From JAXLWB01 sp046328715 (lineage in GTDB: Bacteria; Chloroflexota; Anaerolineae; Caldilineales; Caldilineaceae), in the NCBI GenBank assembly GCA_046328715.1, contig JAXLWB010000001.1, positions 186,001 to 250,000 on the forward strand: a stretch of 64,000 bases of DNA, in the 5' to 3' direction. Below, one piece after another: positions 1 to 8,255 of the stretch. The notes below the pieces were generated by a model. It was not told the origin of the DNA. It worked only from the letters and a program-made list of their open reading frames with translations, and searched no databases. The translations under genes and the position numbers were made by a program. Position 1 is the stretch's first letter; the number at the start of each line of letters is the position of its first letter.

Positions 1-13
1 CTGGGTAGCGCAT
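1..13 (-). CDS. Start of HicB-like antitoxin gene (partial, runs off left edge)
   Basis: On the minus strand an ATG at 13..11 opens a frame reading Met-Arg-Tyr-Pro just 4 nt after the HicA stop codon. HicB antitoxins usually follow hicA directly and often begin with a short Met-(Lys/Arg)-Tyr-Pro-like strand, so this is probably the first four codons of hicB. Only 13 bases are visible, so the call rests on context. Confidence 0.4.
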
Positions 14-17
14 ACAA

Positions 18-209
18 TTATTTCTCCCATTTCCAGCCAGCCTGCTTATAAATACTTCGCACAGTCCCAAGGGGCAGATCGCGTTTTGGATGTGGAACGG
101 TTACTCTGCCAGGTTTTGTAGGATGTTTATATTGTTTGTGGCTATCACGAGTATGGACCACTTCCCATCCATCTAGTTTCAACTTTGCAATGACATCTCT
201 ACTCGACAT
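18..209 (-). CDS. hicA: HicA-type mRNA interferase toxin
   Basis: A 63-residue protein of the HicA (YcfA) family. The fold is a small dsRNA-binding-like domain that cleaves mRNA and is neutralised by HicB. Visible family features: an N-terminal SSRDVIAKLKLDGWEVV segment (helix then strand), the catalytic His in DSHKQYKHP (about residue 24), and the VTVPHPKRDLPLGT strand leading into the C-terminal helix SIYKQAGW. Length is typical for the family. The upstream sequence 210-250 is AT-rich with TATTATA-like motifs, which would fit a promoter. The partner antitoxin appears to start 4 nt downstream, at the window edge. Confidence 0.85.
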   Translation of the reverse strand: MSSRDVIAKLKLDGWEVVHTRDSHKQYKHPTKPGRVTVPHPKRDLPLGTVRSIYKQAGWKWEK

Positions 210-276
210 ATATTATACACACAATACACACAATATCAAGACGTAAATGATGACAATCTCTTAATTCCTAAACATC

Positions 277-1761
277 TCACGCCGCCTGCCTCGCCCGCTG
301 GCGCGCCCACTCCCTCAACCGACCAATCTCCTCCTCCATCATGCGACTGAGGGGAATGGTTTCTTGTAGAACGGAGAGCAAATCGTCCATGGCGAGTGGG
401 CGATTTTTGTCGAACGCTTCATAGAGACCGGCGATCACTGCCTGTTCGATCTCGGCACCGGAAAGCCCATCCGAGGCCATCGCCAGGGTTTGGGTGTCGA
501 AGTCCTTGGGTTCACGGTCGCGTCGTGCCAGGTGGATCTTCCAGATTTCGCTGCGGTCTGCGAGGGTAGGGAGATCGACAAAGAAGATTTCGTCGAAGCG
601 CCCCTTGCGCACCAGTTCGGGCGGCAGTTGCGAAACATCGTTGGCGGTAGCGATGACAAACACTGGCGCATTTTTCTCTTGCAGCCAGGTAATAAAGCTA
701 CCAAAGACGCGAGCCGCTGTGCCAGCATCACTGACATTGCTCGAACCGACGCCAGAAAAGCCCTTCTCGATTTCATCGACCCAAAGCACAACAGGCGCAA
801 TGCTCTCGGCTACTTTGATGGCGCTGCGCAGATTCTCTTCACTAGAGCCGACGAGCGAGGTGAAAAGTCGCCCAACATCGAGCCGCAACAGAGGCAGCCG
901 CCACGAATTGGCCACCGCTTTCGCCACCAGCGACTTACCGCAGCCCTGGACGCCAACCAACATGATGCCCTTCGGTTCAGGCAGGCCAAACTTGCGGGCA
1001 TCGTCGCCAAAGGCGCGCACTCGCTTGCGTAACCACTCCTTCAGAGTCGTCAAACCGCCGATATTGTTCATCTGCTCGCCGCTATCGTAGAATTCGAGAA
1101 GCCCACTCTTGCGAATGATCTGCTTCTTCTCGGCAGTTACCGCTTCGATGGCGTCACCATCCAGCCGGTTGTTTGCCTGAATAATGGCCTTGGCCAACGC
1201 ATTTTCGGCTTCGGTCATGGTTAATCCGAGACATGCTTGTACCAATTTGCCGCGTTGGCGTTTGTCTAGCGAGACTTCCACTTTGCCTAGTCCGTTTAGC
1301 TTGGTGCAAACCTGATCGATTCTGGCGTCGATCTGTGCGGCGCTGGGTAGATTGAAATCGAGGACTGTCACCTCTTTCTCCAACTCCGTGGGAATCTTGA
1401 GCACCGGACCAAGCAGAATGACCGTCTTGTTGCTTGTCTTCAACCCAAATGAGACTTCGCGTAAGCGGCGCACCACTGACTCGTTGCGTAGGTAAGGATG
1501 GAGGTCGCGCAACACCCAGATACATTTGTCTTCGTCTTCTAGGATCGTCGTTAATAGCACGAGCGGATCCTTTTTTGAGACGTCGACTCGACCGGGCTGT
1601 GCTGGATTCGACAAACCTGTAGTGCCGCTCCAAAAGAGCAGCCGTTTCTTTTGCTCTTTGGCCAATGCTTCGATTTCGACCAAAGCTCGTTCCTCTTCTG
1701 GCGTCACGATCCAGAGCAGGGGATAACGAGCGCGGATGTAAATGTCAAGTTCTTTTTTCAT
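277..1761 (-). CDS. AAA ATPase, Ycf46-like
   Basis: About 494 residues. The start is placed at the ATG at 1761 (MKKELDIYIRARYPL), because the longer frame to 1800 reads into the short-repeat hairpin and homologous N-termini begin near this point. The N-terminal half resembles the Ycf46 family N-domain (strand-rich, with ...WIVTPEEERAL). The C-terminal half is a classical AAA module: Walker A GVQGCGKS near residue 267, Walker B VLWVDEIEKG near 325, a sensor-1 region (VFVIATANDV), and arginine-finger-type sequence RKGRFDEIFFVDLP. It probably acts as a cytosolic remodelling ATPase; its substrate is unknown. It lies 106 bp downstream of the TerB-N-like gene on the same strand, so the two are probably co-transcribed. 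Confidence 0.85.
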   Translation of the reverse strand: MKKELDIYIRARYPLLWIVTPEEERALVEIEALAKEQKKRLLFWSGTTGLSNPAQPGRVDVSKKDPLVLLTTILEDEDKCIWVLRDLHPYLRNESVVRRLREVSFGLKTSNKTVILLGPVLKIPTELEKEVTVLDFNLPSAAQIDARIDQVCTKLNGLGKVEVSLDKRQRGKLVQACLGLTMTEAENALAKAIIQANNRLDGDAIEAVTAEKKQIIRKSGLLEFYDSGEQMNNIGGLTTLKEWLRKRVRAFGDDARKFGLPEPKGIMLVGVQGCGKSLVAKAVANSWRLPLLRLDVGRLFTSLVGSSEENLRSAIKVAESIAPVVLWVDEIEKGFSGVGSSNVSDAGTAARVFGSFITWLQEKNAPVFVIATANDVSQLPPELVRKGRFDEIFFVDLPTLADRSEIWKIHLARRDREPKDFDTQTLAMASDGLSGAEIEQAVIAGLYEAFDKNRPLAMDDLLSVLQETIPLSRMMEEEIGRLREWARQRARQAA

Positions 1762-1764
1762 GGT

Positions 1765-1866
1765 TAAAAGTGGAAGAGTTGCAAAGTGGAAGCGTTGCAA
1801 AGTCGCAGAGTAGAATAGGAATGGGTGCCTTTGCCACTCTGCTACTTTTCAACTTTTCAACTCTTC
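1765..1866. repeat. Gene-boundary hairpin made of short degenerate repeats
   Basis: The gap between two minus-strand genes holds an imperfect inverted repeat. The left arm is built of AGTTGCAAAGTGGAAG-like units and the right arm of complementary CTTTTCAACTCTTCC-like units. The right arm ends exactly at the stop codon of the upstream gene. Confidence 0.7.
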
Positions 1867-1867
1867 C

Positions 1868-3067
1868 CTACCTCATATACTGCGAATAAGGCCAGACCTG
1901 CCACTTTTCTAGCTCTTTGCCATTGACATAGACACGCGTTCCGCTCCAGGGTTGCACCCAATCCCAGATCCGCCAAAAGGGACGCAGTTTGTGTTTGGGG
2001 AAAATAATGCGGTAGATCATGTGGCGGTTTTCGTCCATCAGCACCCGATAACCTTCCTGACGCTGGGCTAGTTCGAGCGCAAAGGGAAAATACGACGAGC
2101 GGCTATGTTCAAATTCGAGCACCAAATTCCAATCGCCCGACTGGCCTTCTTCGGCCTCCTCGTCCGCTTGCGCCGGCTCCAGGGGATCGGGCTTTTCTGG
2201 CTCATGATCGACCCACATGGTTGTCTCGCGCAATAGCGGCTCAAGAATCTGGCGCAGATTGGGCTGAGCCAAGGCAATCCGTAGATCGCGATGGGCACAG
2301 CGCCAAGGCAAAGGCTCTCTGGCCTGCTCGCCCGCTTGTTCTAGCGCATGGACTAACACATCCTTGCCGAGCGTATCTTGCAACGAGTTGAGGCGTAACT
2401 CGATCACGGCGGTGCCAAGTTCCGTCAGTTTTGTGGGCTCGTTGAGCAACTGCCACGATCTCATCAAGGCAAGTAATAGATCGACTGTGGCTGACTGTCC
2501 CAATAGTGCAAGCTGCCCAACTGCTGTGGCCAACACAGCAGGACTGACTTCGATGTTGGTCAGCCAGCGAAAAAGGCCTGCGCCATCTTGGGTCAACCAG
2601 AAGCTCAGCAGAATCGCACGATCCAGCAGTTCGTGGTTGTGCCAATGTTTCGAAGCGTCGAGCCGTAACAATTCGCGTTGCGCCTGACTGGCTTCGCGCT
2701 TTCCCTCAAAAAGTGCTACTTCCAGGGTGGCCAGATAAAGCTGCTGATAGGCGGTTGCGGATGGGCGTGCTGGATCATCAAGCCAGGCGAGATAGGTTGC
2801 CCGTTGTCCTGGCGTAAACCCGGCATAGCCGACACCTGCATGTGGCGGCTCTTTTGCTGGTTTGGCGTAGTCGATCTGTAACGTGCTATCGATCAAGCAG
2901 AAATCGGCTGTCGATGCGTTCGAAGAAGCGGGATTGGCCACACTACCAATCAACTGAAAAGGAAGATTCTCTTGCTTGGCGGCGCGCAACAATGTCTTTT
3001 GCGCTGGCGCATCTTCTCCCCAAATCCGTACATGCGAATTAAGCGTCAACTGTTCACGAGTAGCCAT
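1868..3067 (-). CDS. Uncharacterised protein with a TerB-N-like domain
   Basis: About 399 residues. The start is placed at the ATG at 3067 (MATREQLTLN); the frame continues upstream to 3175 but only through hairpin repeats. Around residues 90-135, GYAGFTPGQRATYLAWL followed by a Tyr-rich ...AYQQLYLATLEVALFEG segment matches the pattern of TerB-N domains (Tyr, QR..YL.WL, then a helix with GLE-like residues). The middle is helical and Leu/Ala-rich; an acidic stretch (DEEAEEG) precedes a Trp-rich C-terminus (WRIWDWVQPW). No signal peptide or membrane helix is seen. TerB-N proteins occur with AAA ATPases in predicted Ter-linked stress systems, and here an AAA gene follows directly. The domain match is by eye only. 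Confidence 0.5.
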   Translation of the reverse strand: MATREQLTLNSHVRIWGEDAPAQKTLLRAAKQENLPFQLIGSVANPASSNASTADFCLIDSTLQIDYAKPAKEPPHAGVGYAGFTPGQRATYLAWLDDPARPSATAYQQLYLATLEVALFEGKREASQAQRELLRLDASKHWHNHELLDRAILLSFWLTQDGAGLFRWLTNIEVSPAVLATAVGQLALLGQSATVDLLLALMRSWQLLNEPTKLTELGTAVIELRLNSLQDTLGKDVLVHALEQAGEQAREPLPWRCAHRDLRIALAQPNLRQILEPLLRETTMWVDHEPEKPDPLEPAQADEEAEEGQSGDWNLVLEFEHSRSSYFPFALELAQRQEGYRVLMDENRHMIYRIIFPKHKLRPFWRIWDWVQPWSGTRVYVNGKELEKWQVWPYSQYMR

Positions 3068-3091
3068 AAACTTATTATCCCATAAGGCGGA

Positions 3092-3158
3092 CAAAGTTGC
3101 AGGTTGCAAAGTAACTTTTCGACTTTTTAACTCTGCCACTCTGCCACTTTGCCCCGTT
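3092..3158. repeat. Short-repeat hairpin in divergent intergenic region
   Basis: Between the divergent TerB-N-like and subtilase genes. The left arm is AAAGTTGCAGGTTGCAAAGT and the right arm contains CTCTGCCACTCTGCCACTTTG; the arms are partly complementary and each is internally repeated. The motif units resemble those of the hairpin at 1765-1866. Confidence 0.6.
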
Positions 3159-3182
3159 GTTCCCCTATGGCACAATTACCCT

Positions 3183-4397
3183 ATGCAACGTTTAATTGCC
3201 ATTCCCAAAGAGGAAACCAAAGGTAAAGAAGCTGAGGAGAAGGATGCAGCGGCATCGGCAGCTTTGAAAGCGGCTGGATTACAGCCCGTAAGCAAAGATA
3301 AACTGCTTGATCCACGCGCTGGCAGCTTTCAACACTTGCCCAAACTTGATACCTTTGTGGTCAAAACCGGAAGCGACTCACTCACCGAGCAAGTCATCGA
3401 TCTGTTGGATGAGACCCATACCATTCTGCCTTCCATCACGCTCACTGCGCCGCGCCCGATGATGGGACGCATCTTTAGTCGTCGCCCTGCTCAAACAAAT
3501 CCTTGGCCGGAAGAAAGTGGCATCCAAAAGGCGCACAAAGCTGGATTGACAGGCAAAGGCGTGTTGGTGGGAATCCTTGATACGGGTATTGACGCCGATC
3601 ATCTGGAGTTTCGTCAACGACAAATTGACTATCGCTATGTGCCGCTCGACCCAGCAATTGATCGATTGCGTATTGTACGCGGCTTTGACGTCGATGGTCA
3701 TGGCACCCACGTCTGCGGTATCCTGGCGGGCAAAACGATTGGGATCGCACCCGATGTCGATTTGATGGTGGCTTCCGTGATCGAGAGCGAGACACTCAAA
3801 ACAACGCTCGACCGTGTCTTGACAGCCCTGGATTGGATGTTGCAGGTCATCGACAAGCCCAAATACAAAGACAAACCTGCGATTATCAATATGTCGCTCG
3901 GCTTTGTTCCCCAATCGTTGACAGATGAACAGGTGCGCATTGTCGGTGAATTGCTGGACCGCATGGTCACCACGCTGTTGCAGACACTTAACGTTTTGCC
4001 CGTGGTAGCAATTGGCAATGATGGTCCAGGCCATGTACGGGCACCTGGCTACTTTCGCCAGGCACTGTCGGTGGGGGCCGTCAACTTTAGTGGACAGCCA
4101 GCCGAGTTTAGCGGTGGTGGTCTATCCGAAGTGACCGGCGAAATCGAGCCGGATATTGCCGGTTATGGTGTCGATATCGTGTCGAGCCTCGAACGCTCGA
4201 TCGACGGACGCAGCGTCTATGCTAGCATGAGCGGTACGAGCATGGCCGCCCCTTACGTCACTGCGATTGCTGCCCTGTATGCTTCGCAGAACCCATCATT
4301 GCAGGGCGAAGCACTACGACGTTATCTGATGGAACACGCACTGCCACTTTCCTCTCCTCGTGACCGGGTTGGAGCTGGTCTGGCGCGCTTTGTATAA
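3183..4397 (+). CDS. Intracellular subtilisin-like serine protease (S8)
   Basis: 404 residues from ATG 3183 (MQRLIAIPKEETKG). The catalytic triad is complete: Asp in GILDTG (residue 133), His in GHGTHVCG (residue 173), Ser in SGTSMAAPY (residue 353). There is no signal peptide, so it is probably cytoplasmic. Residues 1-110 look like a charged pro-region with a strand/helix pattern rather than a standard I9 propeptide. The frame stays open upstream to 2976 but that region overlaps the divergent gene and repeats, so the internal ATG is preferred. About 200 bp downstream lies a small I9-like protein that could act as a separate inhibitor or chaperone. Confidence 0.92.
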   Translation: MQRLIAIPKEETKGKEAEEKDAAASAALKAAGLQPVSKDKLLDPRAGSFQHLPKLDTFVVKTGSDSLTEQVIDLLDETHTILPSITLTAPRPMMGRIFSRRPAQTNPWPEESGIQKAHKAGLTGKGVLVGILDTGIDADHLEFRQRQIDYRYVPLDPAIDRLRIVRGFDVDGHGTHVCGILAGKTIGIAPDVDLMVASVIESETLKTTLDRVLTALDWMLQVIDKPKYKDKPAIINMSLGFVPQSLTDEQVRIVGELLDRMVTTLLQTLNVLPVVAIGNDGPGHVRAPGYFRQALSVGAVNFSGQPAEFSGGGLSEVTGEIEPDIAGYGVDIVSSLERSIDGRSVYASMSGTSMAAPYVTAIAALYASQNPSLQGEALRRYLMEHALPLSSPRDRVGAGLARFV

Positions 4398-4600
4398 TTG
4401 TCAATAAACTGTATACTTACATATAGAAGAAAGCGTTGTATACTAGATGGCTGATTTAGCCATTCAGCTCATTGGGTTGAAATGGTAGCTTTCTTCCTTT
4501 GTAATCATGAATGTGCCACTACTATTTTATGATTACAAAAGAGTTTTATTCATGGTATTTTGACTATCTGTATCCTCCACAAAGCAGTAGGAGGTCTTTC

Positions 4601-5002
4601 ATGACAAACAGTCAGTCAATTGCAGATACGGTCACCGTCGAATCATTCAGCCGATCCGTAGTCAATGACTACTCAGGTAATTCTGAAAACTCTCGCAATA
4701 GTCGCCCGGATTGGGTGACAATTTTAGTAACCATGGAGCAACCCTCCGCAGACGCGCTCGCTGGGTTAGATCGCAGCCAACGCCATGATTTGCTTTCAGA
4801 CTATGCTCAGCAGCGTTATCATGATCTGATCGAGTGGATCGATCATCAAGACTTGGAGCGCGAATTTAAGCGGATTGGGTCGCCCACTCTCTTTAGTACG
4901 GTAACGATGGTCTCAACGCCGCGTGGTGCGAAATTGATCCGCAAAGCGCCTGGTGTGGTCAATGTGGTGGATGGTGCGAACCTTGTCCTCCATGGACAGT
5001 GA
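4601..5002 (+). CDS. Small I9-like protein (possible stand-alone protease propeptide/inhibitor)
   Basis: 133 residues from ATG 4601, chosen because AGGAGG lies 5 nt upstream (4589-4594). The sequence WVTILVTMEQPSADALAG ... LFSTVTMVSTPRGAKLIRKA followed by PGVVNVVDG has the strand-helix-strand rhythm of inhibitor I9 / subtilisin prodomains. It resembles the propeptide of the large subtilase at 12107-15493 (VIVRLTAPSVAESLAG ... PNVLSIQP). No protease domain is attached. It is encoded 200 bp after an intracellular subtilase on the same strand. Role as an inhibitor or folding helper is inference; an unrelated alpha/beta protein is possible. Confidence 0.5.
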   Translation: MTNSQSIADTVTVESFSRSVVNDYSGNSENSRNSRPDWVTILVTMEQPSADALAGLDRSQRHDLLSDYAQQRYHDLIEWIDHQDLEREFKRIGSPTLFSTVTMVSTPRGAKLIRKAPGVVNVVDGANLVLHGQ

Positions 5003-5105
5003 TTTGTTACAGCAGAGTGCATAGCAACGTGCAGCGAACAGGCTGATTTTTAGCCATGTGTGGTAGACTTGTGGAAATTGAATCTGAACCATTCAGGAGC
5101 TACTT

Positions 5106-5495
5106 TTGTCGACCATCACGAGCATTGCTGAAATCGTTCTGTGGACAGCGGATCAGTCCAAGTCATTGACATTTTATCGAGATTTGTTGGGCTTTCCCGT
5201 AATCTCTCCGCCTCACCTGCCCAATGTCTTCCTCAAGGTCGCCGAGGGTCATGCGGGCATTCCGCAAATGATTGTCCTCGTTCCCAAATCAGCCGAGGTG
5301 AAGGCAAAACCCAGCGGTTTTCAACTACATCATCTTGCCTTTGAAGTGCCGCCCGAGTTTTTCGATCCGCTTCAGGATCGTTTGGTTGCTGCTGGCTTTG
5401 CGCCGCGTAGCGGCAAACACCCTGTACTGGCCAGCCGCACCATGTATGTTGACGACCCAGATGGGTATGAGGTGGAGTTTATCTGCCGTGACTGA
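5106..5495 (+). CDS. VOC (glyoxalase/bleomycin-resistance fold) protein
   Basis: 129 residues starting at a TTG (5106) with AGGAGC 6 nt upstream. The protein has the paired beta-alpha-beta-beta-beta modules of the vicinal oxygen chelate family: AEIVLWTADQSKSLTFYRDL at the N-terminus, the HHLAFEVPP strand, and a C-terminal YVDDPDGYEVEFI. The His in LHHLAF and Glu in EVEFI are the usual metal positions. The substrate cannot be told. Its end overlaps the GTG start of moeA by 8 nt, so it is translationally linked to the molybdopterin genes, though a role in that pathway is not implied by the family. Confidence 0.8.
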   Translation: MSTITSIAEIVLWTADQSKSLTFYRDLLGFPVISPPHLPNVFLKVAEGHAGIPQMIVLVPKSAEVKAKPSGFQLHHLAFEVPPEFFDPLQDRLVAAGFAPRSGKHPVLASRTMYVDDPDGYEVEFICRD

Positions 5496-6744
5496 ATCTT
5501 CCTATCCACTTCTTCCCGTGGCCCACGCCTTAGAAATTGTCCTGGCACAAGCGTTGCCTCTTGCACCGGTACAGACCGAGCTGCAAGCAACGCTTGGTTT
5601 AGTTCTGGCCGAGTCTGTAGCGGCGGTTGACCCGTTACCCCCTTTCCCTGCCTCGATCAAAGATGGTTACGCTGTAATTGCCGCCGACGGGCCAGGTACC
5701 TACCCCGTTCTTGGTGATATCACTGCTGGGCGCGTGGTCGACTTTGTGGTGAAGCCTGGAAGCGTAGCCTACATCACCACTGGCGCGCCGATGCCTGCAG
5801 GTGCCGATGCTGTCGTGATGGTCGAAGAGACGGAAACGCTTACAAGCCCCCACGGGGAACGGTCGGTTCACATTCGTAGCAGCGTACGTAGCGGCCAGGA
5901 TGTTCGTCCGACTGGTTTTGACATTGGAGCTGGCGAACAGGTGCTGGAGGCTGGTGCTCGCTTAGGAGCGGCTGAAATAGGTCTACTCGCTACTGTGGGT
6001 GTTACCCAAGTCAAGGTCTATCGCAAGCCTGTGGTTGCTGTGCTTTCGACCGGCGATGAGTTGGCCCAACCGGATCAACCGTTGCAGCCAGGGCAGATTC
6101 GTGACAGCAACCGGGCCATGCTCTGTGCTGCGATCCATGCTGCTGGCGGCGAAGCCTTGGATCTTGGCATCGCCCGTGATACGCAGGACGAGATCGCAGC
6201 AAAGGTAGAAGATGGCCTGCGCCGGGCTGATATGCTGATCACCTCGGGCGGCGTCTCGATGGGCAACCTCGACTACATCAAGCCGATTTTAGAAGAGCGC
6301 GGCACCGTTCACTTTGGGCGCTTGCTCATGAAACCAGGCAAACCTTGTACCTTTGCCACGGTAGACGTTGAAAGTCAACGGCGGCTGGCCTTTGGTTTAC
6401 CGGGCAATCCAGTCAGCAGCCTGGTCACCTTTTATTTGATTGCTGCACCTGCGATTCGGAAACTGGCAGGTCGGGTAAACCCCCACTGGCCACGCATTCA
6501 AGCCCATCTTGGTCAGCCACTTGCCCTGGATTCCTCACGGCCCGAATATCACCGAGTTACACTGCGCTGGGATGAAACGCTGAATCAAGGCGCAGGAGGC
6601 TGGCTTGCCATCAGCACAGGTAACCAGGCCAGCAGCCGCCTGCTCAGTATGCGCAGCGCCAATGCGCTACTTGAGTTGCCGCAAGGGGATGGTAGCTTAG
6701 CGCGTGGCGCAGTCGTTTCCGCATTATTACTTTCTGACGTATAG
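5488..6744 (+). CDS. moeA: Molybdopterin molybdenumtransferase MoeA
   Basis: 418 residues from GTG 5488 (VTESSYPLLP), overlapping the preceding gene by 8 nt. MoeA inserts molybdate into adenylated molybdopterin. Domain order is canonical: the N-terminal LPPFPASIKDGYAV segment, the lid domain (TTGAPMPAGADAVVMVEET), the MoaB/MogA-like domain with STGDEL and TSGGVSMGNLDYIK (the substrate-binding GGVSxG loop), and the C-terminal beta domain with GLPGNPVSSLVTF. Length is normal. moaC and a moaD-moaE fusion follow, making a cofactor operon that lacks moaA and moaB/mog within this window. Confidence 0.95.
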   Translation: MTESSYPLLPVAHALEIVLAQALPLAPVQTELQATLGLVLAESVAAVDPLPPFPASIKDGYAVIAADGPGTYPVLGDITAGRVVDFVVKPGSVAYITTGAPMPAGADAVVMVEETETLTSPHGERSVHIRSSVRSGQDVRPTGFDIGAGEQVLEAGARLGAAEIGLLATVGVTQVKVYRKPVVAVLSTGDELAQPDQPLQPGQIRDSNRAMLCAAIHAAGGEALDLGIARDTQDEIAAKVEDGLRRADMLITSGGVSMGNLDYIKPILEERGTVHFGRLLMKPGKPCTFATVDVESQRRLAFGLPGNPVSSLVTFYLIAAPAIRKLAGRVNPHWPRIQAHLGQPLALDSSRPEYHRVTLRWDETLNQGAGGWLAISTGNQASSRLLSMRSANALLELPQGDGSLARGAVVSALLLSDV

Positions 6745-6762
6745 TGGCAATTGCACTTATCC

Positions 6763-7284
6763 ATGAGTAACCAACTTACCCATCTCGACGAACGTGGCCA
6801 CGCCGCCATGGTCGATGTCTCCGAAAAAAATGTGACTTCTCGCACGGCGATTGCCCAAGGCGAAGTGCGTATGCAGCCTGCCACGCTGGCTGCCATTCGT
6901 GACGGTGCCTTGCCCAAGGGTGATGTGTTGGCAGCAGCGCGCATTGCTGGCATCATGGCGGCGAAGAAGACGCCGGAACTTATTCCGCTCTGTCATGCCT
7001 TGTTGTTGAGCAAGGTAGCAGTGGACTTTGCACTGGACGACACCGAGAGCCGGGTGATCATCACGGCCACGGTGCGCTGCAATGGACAGACCGGCGTCGA
7101 AATGGAGGCGCTGACCGCAGTGAGTGTTGCGGCTCTCACCATTTATGACATGGCAAAGGCAGTCGAAAAGGGGATGGTCATCGGAGCCATTCGCCTGTTG
7201 GAAAAACAGGGTGGTAAATCTGGCGCTTGGCAGCGTAATGAAGAGGGGATGACAGAAAGACAAGATGACAAGATGACAAGATGA
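6763..7284 (+). CDS. moaC: Cyclic pyranopterin monophosphate synthase MoaC
   Basis: 173 residues from ATG 6763 (MSNQLTHLDERG). MoaC converts the MoaA product to cPMP. Family motifs are present: MVDVSEKNVTSR near the N-terminus, AKKTPELIPLCHAL with the conserved His, and GQTGVEMEALTAVSVAALTIYDM with the active-site Glu region. The last ~20 residues (MTERQDDKMTR) are encoded by a GACAAGAT tandem repeat that belongs to the boundary hairpin, so the C-terminal tail looks like read-through into the repeat. Part of the moeA-moaC-moaDE operon. Confidence 0.95.
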   Translation: MSNQLTHLDERGHAAMVDVSEKNVTSRTAIAQGEVRMQPATLAAIRDGALPKGDVLAAARIAGIMAAKKTPELIPLCHALLLSKVAVDFALDDTESRVIITATVRCNGQTGVEMEALTAVSVAALTIYDMAKAVEKGMVIGAIRLLEKQGGKSGAWQRNEEGMTERQDDKMTR

Positions 7285-7326
7285 TTTCCTTCTTTGGGTC
7301 TTCCTGTCTTCGTGTCTTCTTGTCTA
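7250..7326. repeat. Short-repeat hairpin between moaC and moaDE
   Basis: Left arm: AAGACAAGATGACAAGATGA-type units. Right arm: TCTTCCTGTCTTCGTGTCT-type units, largely complementary. The left arm lies inside the 3' end of moaC. Confidence 0.75.
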
Positions 7327-7348
7327 ATACTTTACACGGAATGAAATC

Positions 7349-8083
7349 ATGCAGATCACAGTACGACTTTTTGCGACATTGCGGCAGATTGCTGGCTGGA
7401 AAGAAAAAAGTTTTGAGTTGCCCGATGGGGCGACCTTGGGTGAATTATTGACCCAGATGACGACAGTCCAGCCAGAATTGGATCTCAACCGGCGCGTCAC
7501 CTATGCTGCGGTGAATGAGGAGTACGCCAAATTGAGCGATTCGTTGAAGTCAGGTGATACCGTTGCTATCTTCCCGCCTGTTTCTGGCGGTGCAGAATCT
7601 ATAGCCGACAGGGGTAAGAAGCTCTTCGAAATTGTCGAAGCCCCAATTTCGCTTGACGATGTCGCTAGCCGCGTCACCCGGCCCGACTGTGGTGCCGTAG
7701 TCGTCTTCTCGGGCACGGTCCGTGGTGAAACAAAGACCGGCGAGGGACAGCGTTCGACCGACTTTTTGGTTTATGAAGCCTACGTCGCCATGGCCGAGCA
7801 GATGATGGCAAAGATCGGTAAGGAAGTGCAGGAGCGCTGGCCGTTGGTCTACTCGATCAGTATCGTCCATCGTATCGGTCGGATCGAGGTGGAAGAGCCA
7901 AGTGTGGTCATCGCTGTTTCTACTCCTCATCGTGGCGATGGCTGTTTTGATGCCTGTCGCTATGCCATTGAACGCCTCAAAGCGATTGTGCCGATCTGGA
8001 AGCAGGAGAACTGGTCCGATGGTCAGGTGTGGGTAGAGGGACCACGCCAGCCTGAGCTGGATTTATCGGCACCAGGCCAGTAG
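7349..8083 (+). CDS. MoaD-MoaE fusion: molybdopterin synthase, both subunits in one chain
   Basis: 244 residues. Residues 1-81 form a ubiquitin-like MoaD ending in PPVSGG (Gly80-Gly81); residues ~90-244 form MoaE with VVFSGTVRGETKTGEG, LVYEAYVAMAEQMM, IVHRIGRIEVEEPSVVIAVS, HRGDGCFDACRYAIERLK and the Lys-containing PIWKQENWSDG. MoaD normally needs a free C-terminal Gly-Gly to carry the thiocarboxylate. In the fused mycobacterial MoaX, proteolysis after the second Gly is reported, and the Gly-Gly here sits at the equivalent point, so post-translational cleavage is plausible (inference). It follows moaC by 64 bp. Confidence 0.93.
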   Translation: MQITVRLFATLRQIAGWKEKSFELPDGATLGELLTQMTTVQPELDLNRRVTYAAVNEEYAKLSDSLKSGDTVAIFPPVSGGAESIADRGKKLFEIVEAPISLDDVASRVTRPDCGAVVVFSGTVRGETKTGEGQRSTDFLVYEAYVAMAEQMMAKIGKEVQERWPLVYSISIVHRIGRIEVEEPSVVIAVSTPHRGDGCFDACRYAIERLKAIVPIWKQENWSDGQVWVEGPRQPELDLSAPGQ

Positions 8084-8205
8084 CCCCCATCGGGGCGGTT
8101 TATGGTAACCCAGGGCGCTGCCCGTAGGGAAGCCTGTCAGGCTATGATCCGAACAGGCGTTTGTGTTCCGTCACTATGTCATCTTGTCTTCCCTTCTCAA
8201 ATTTT

Positions 8206-8234
8206 TTGACTTTTCCAGTTTCTAATGATACATT
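8206..8234 (+). promoter_or_regulatory. Probable sigma70 promoter of rnpB
   Basis: TTGACT (8206-8211), 17-nt spacer, TACATT (8229-8234). Predicted start near 8241, about 15 nt before helix P1 of the RNase P RNA. Confidence 0.6.
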
Positions 8235-8255
8235 GCTGAAGCAATTGATTAGGTC

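Noticed and set aside
2976..3182. N-terminal extension of the subtilase
   Set aside because: It crosses the divergent gene's start and a repeat hairpin; ATG 3183 is a far better start.
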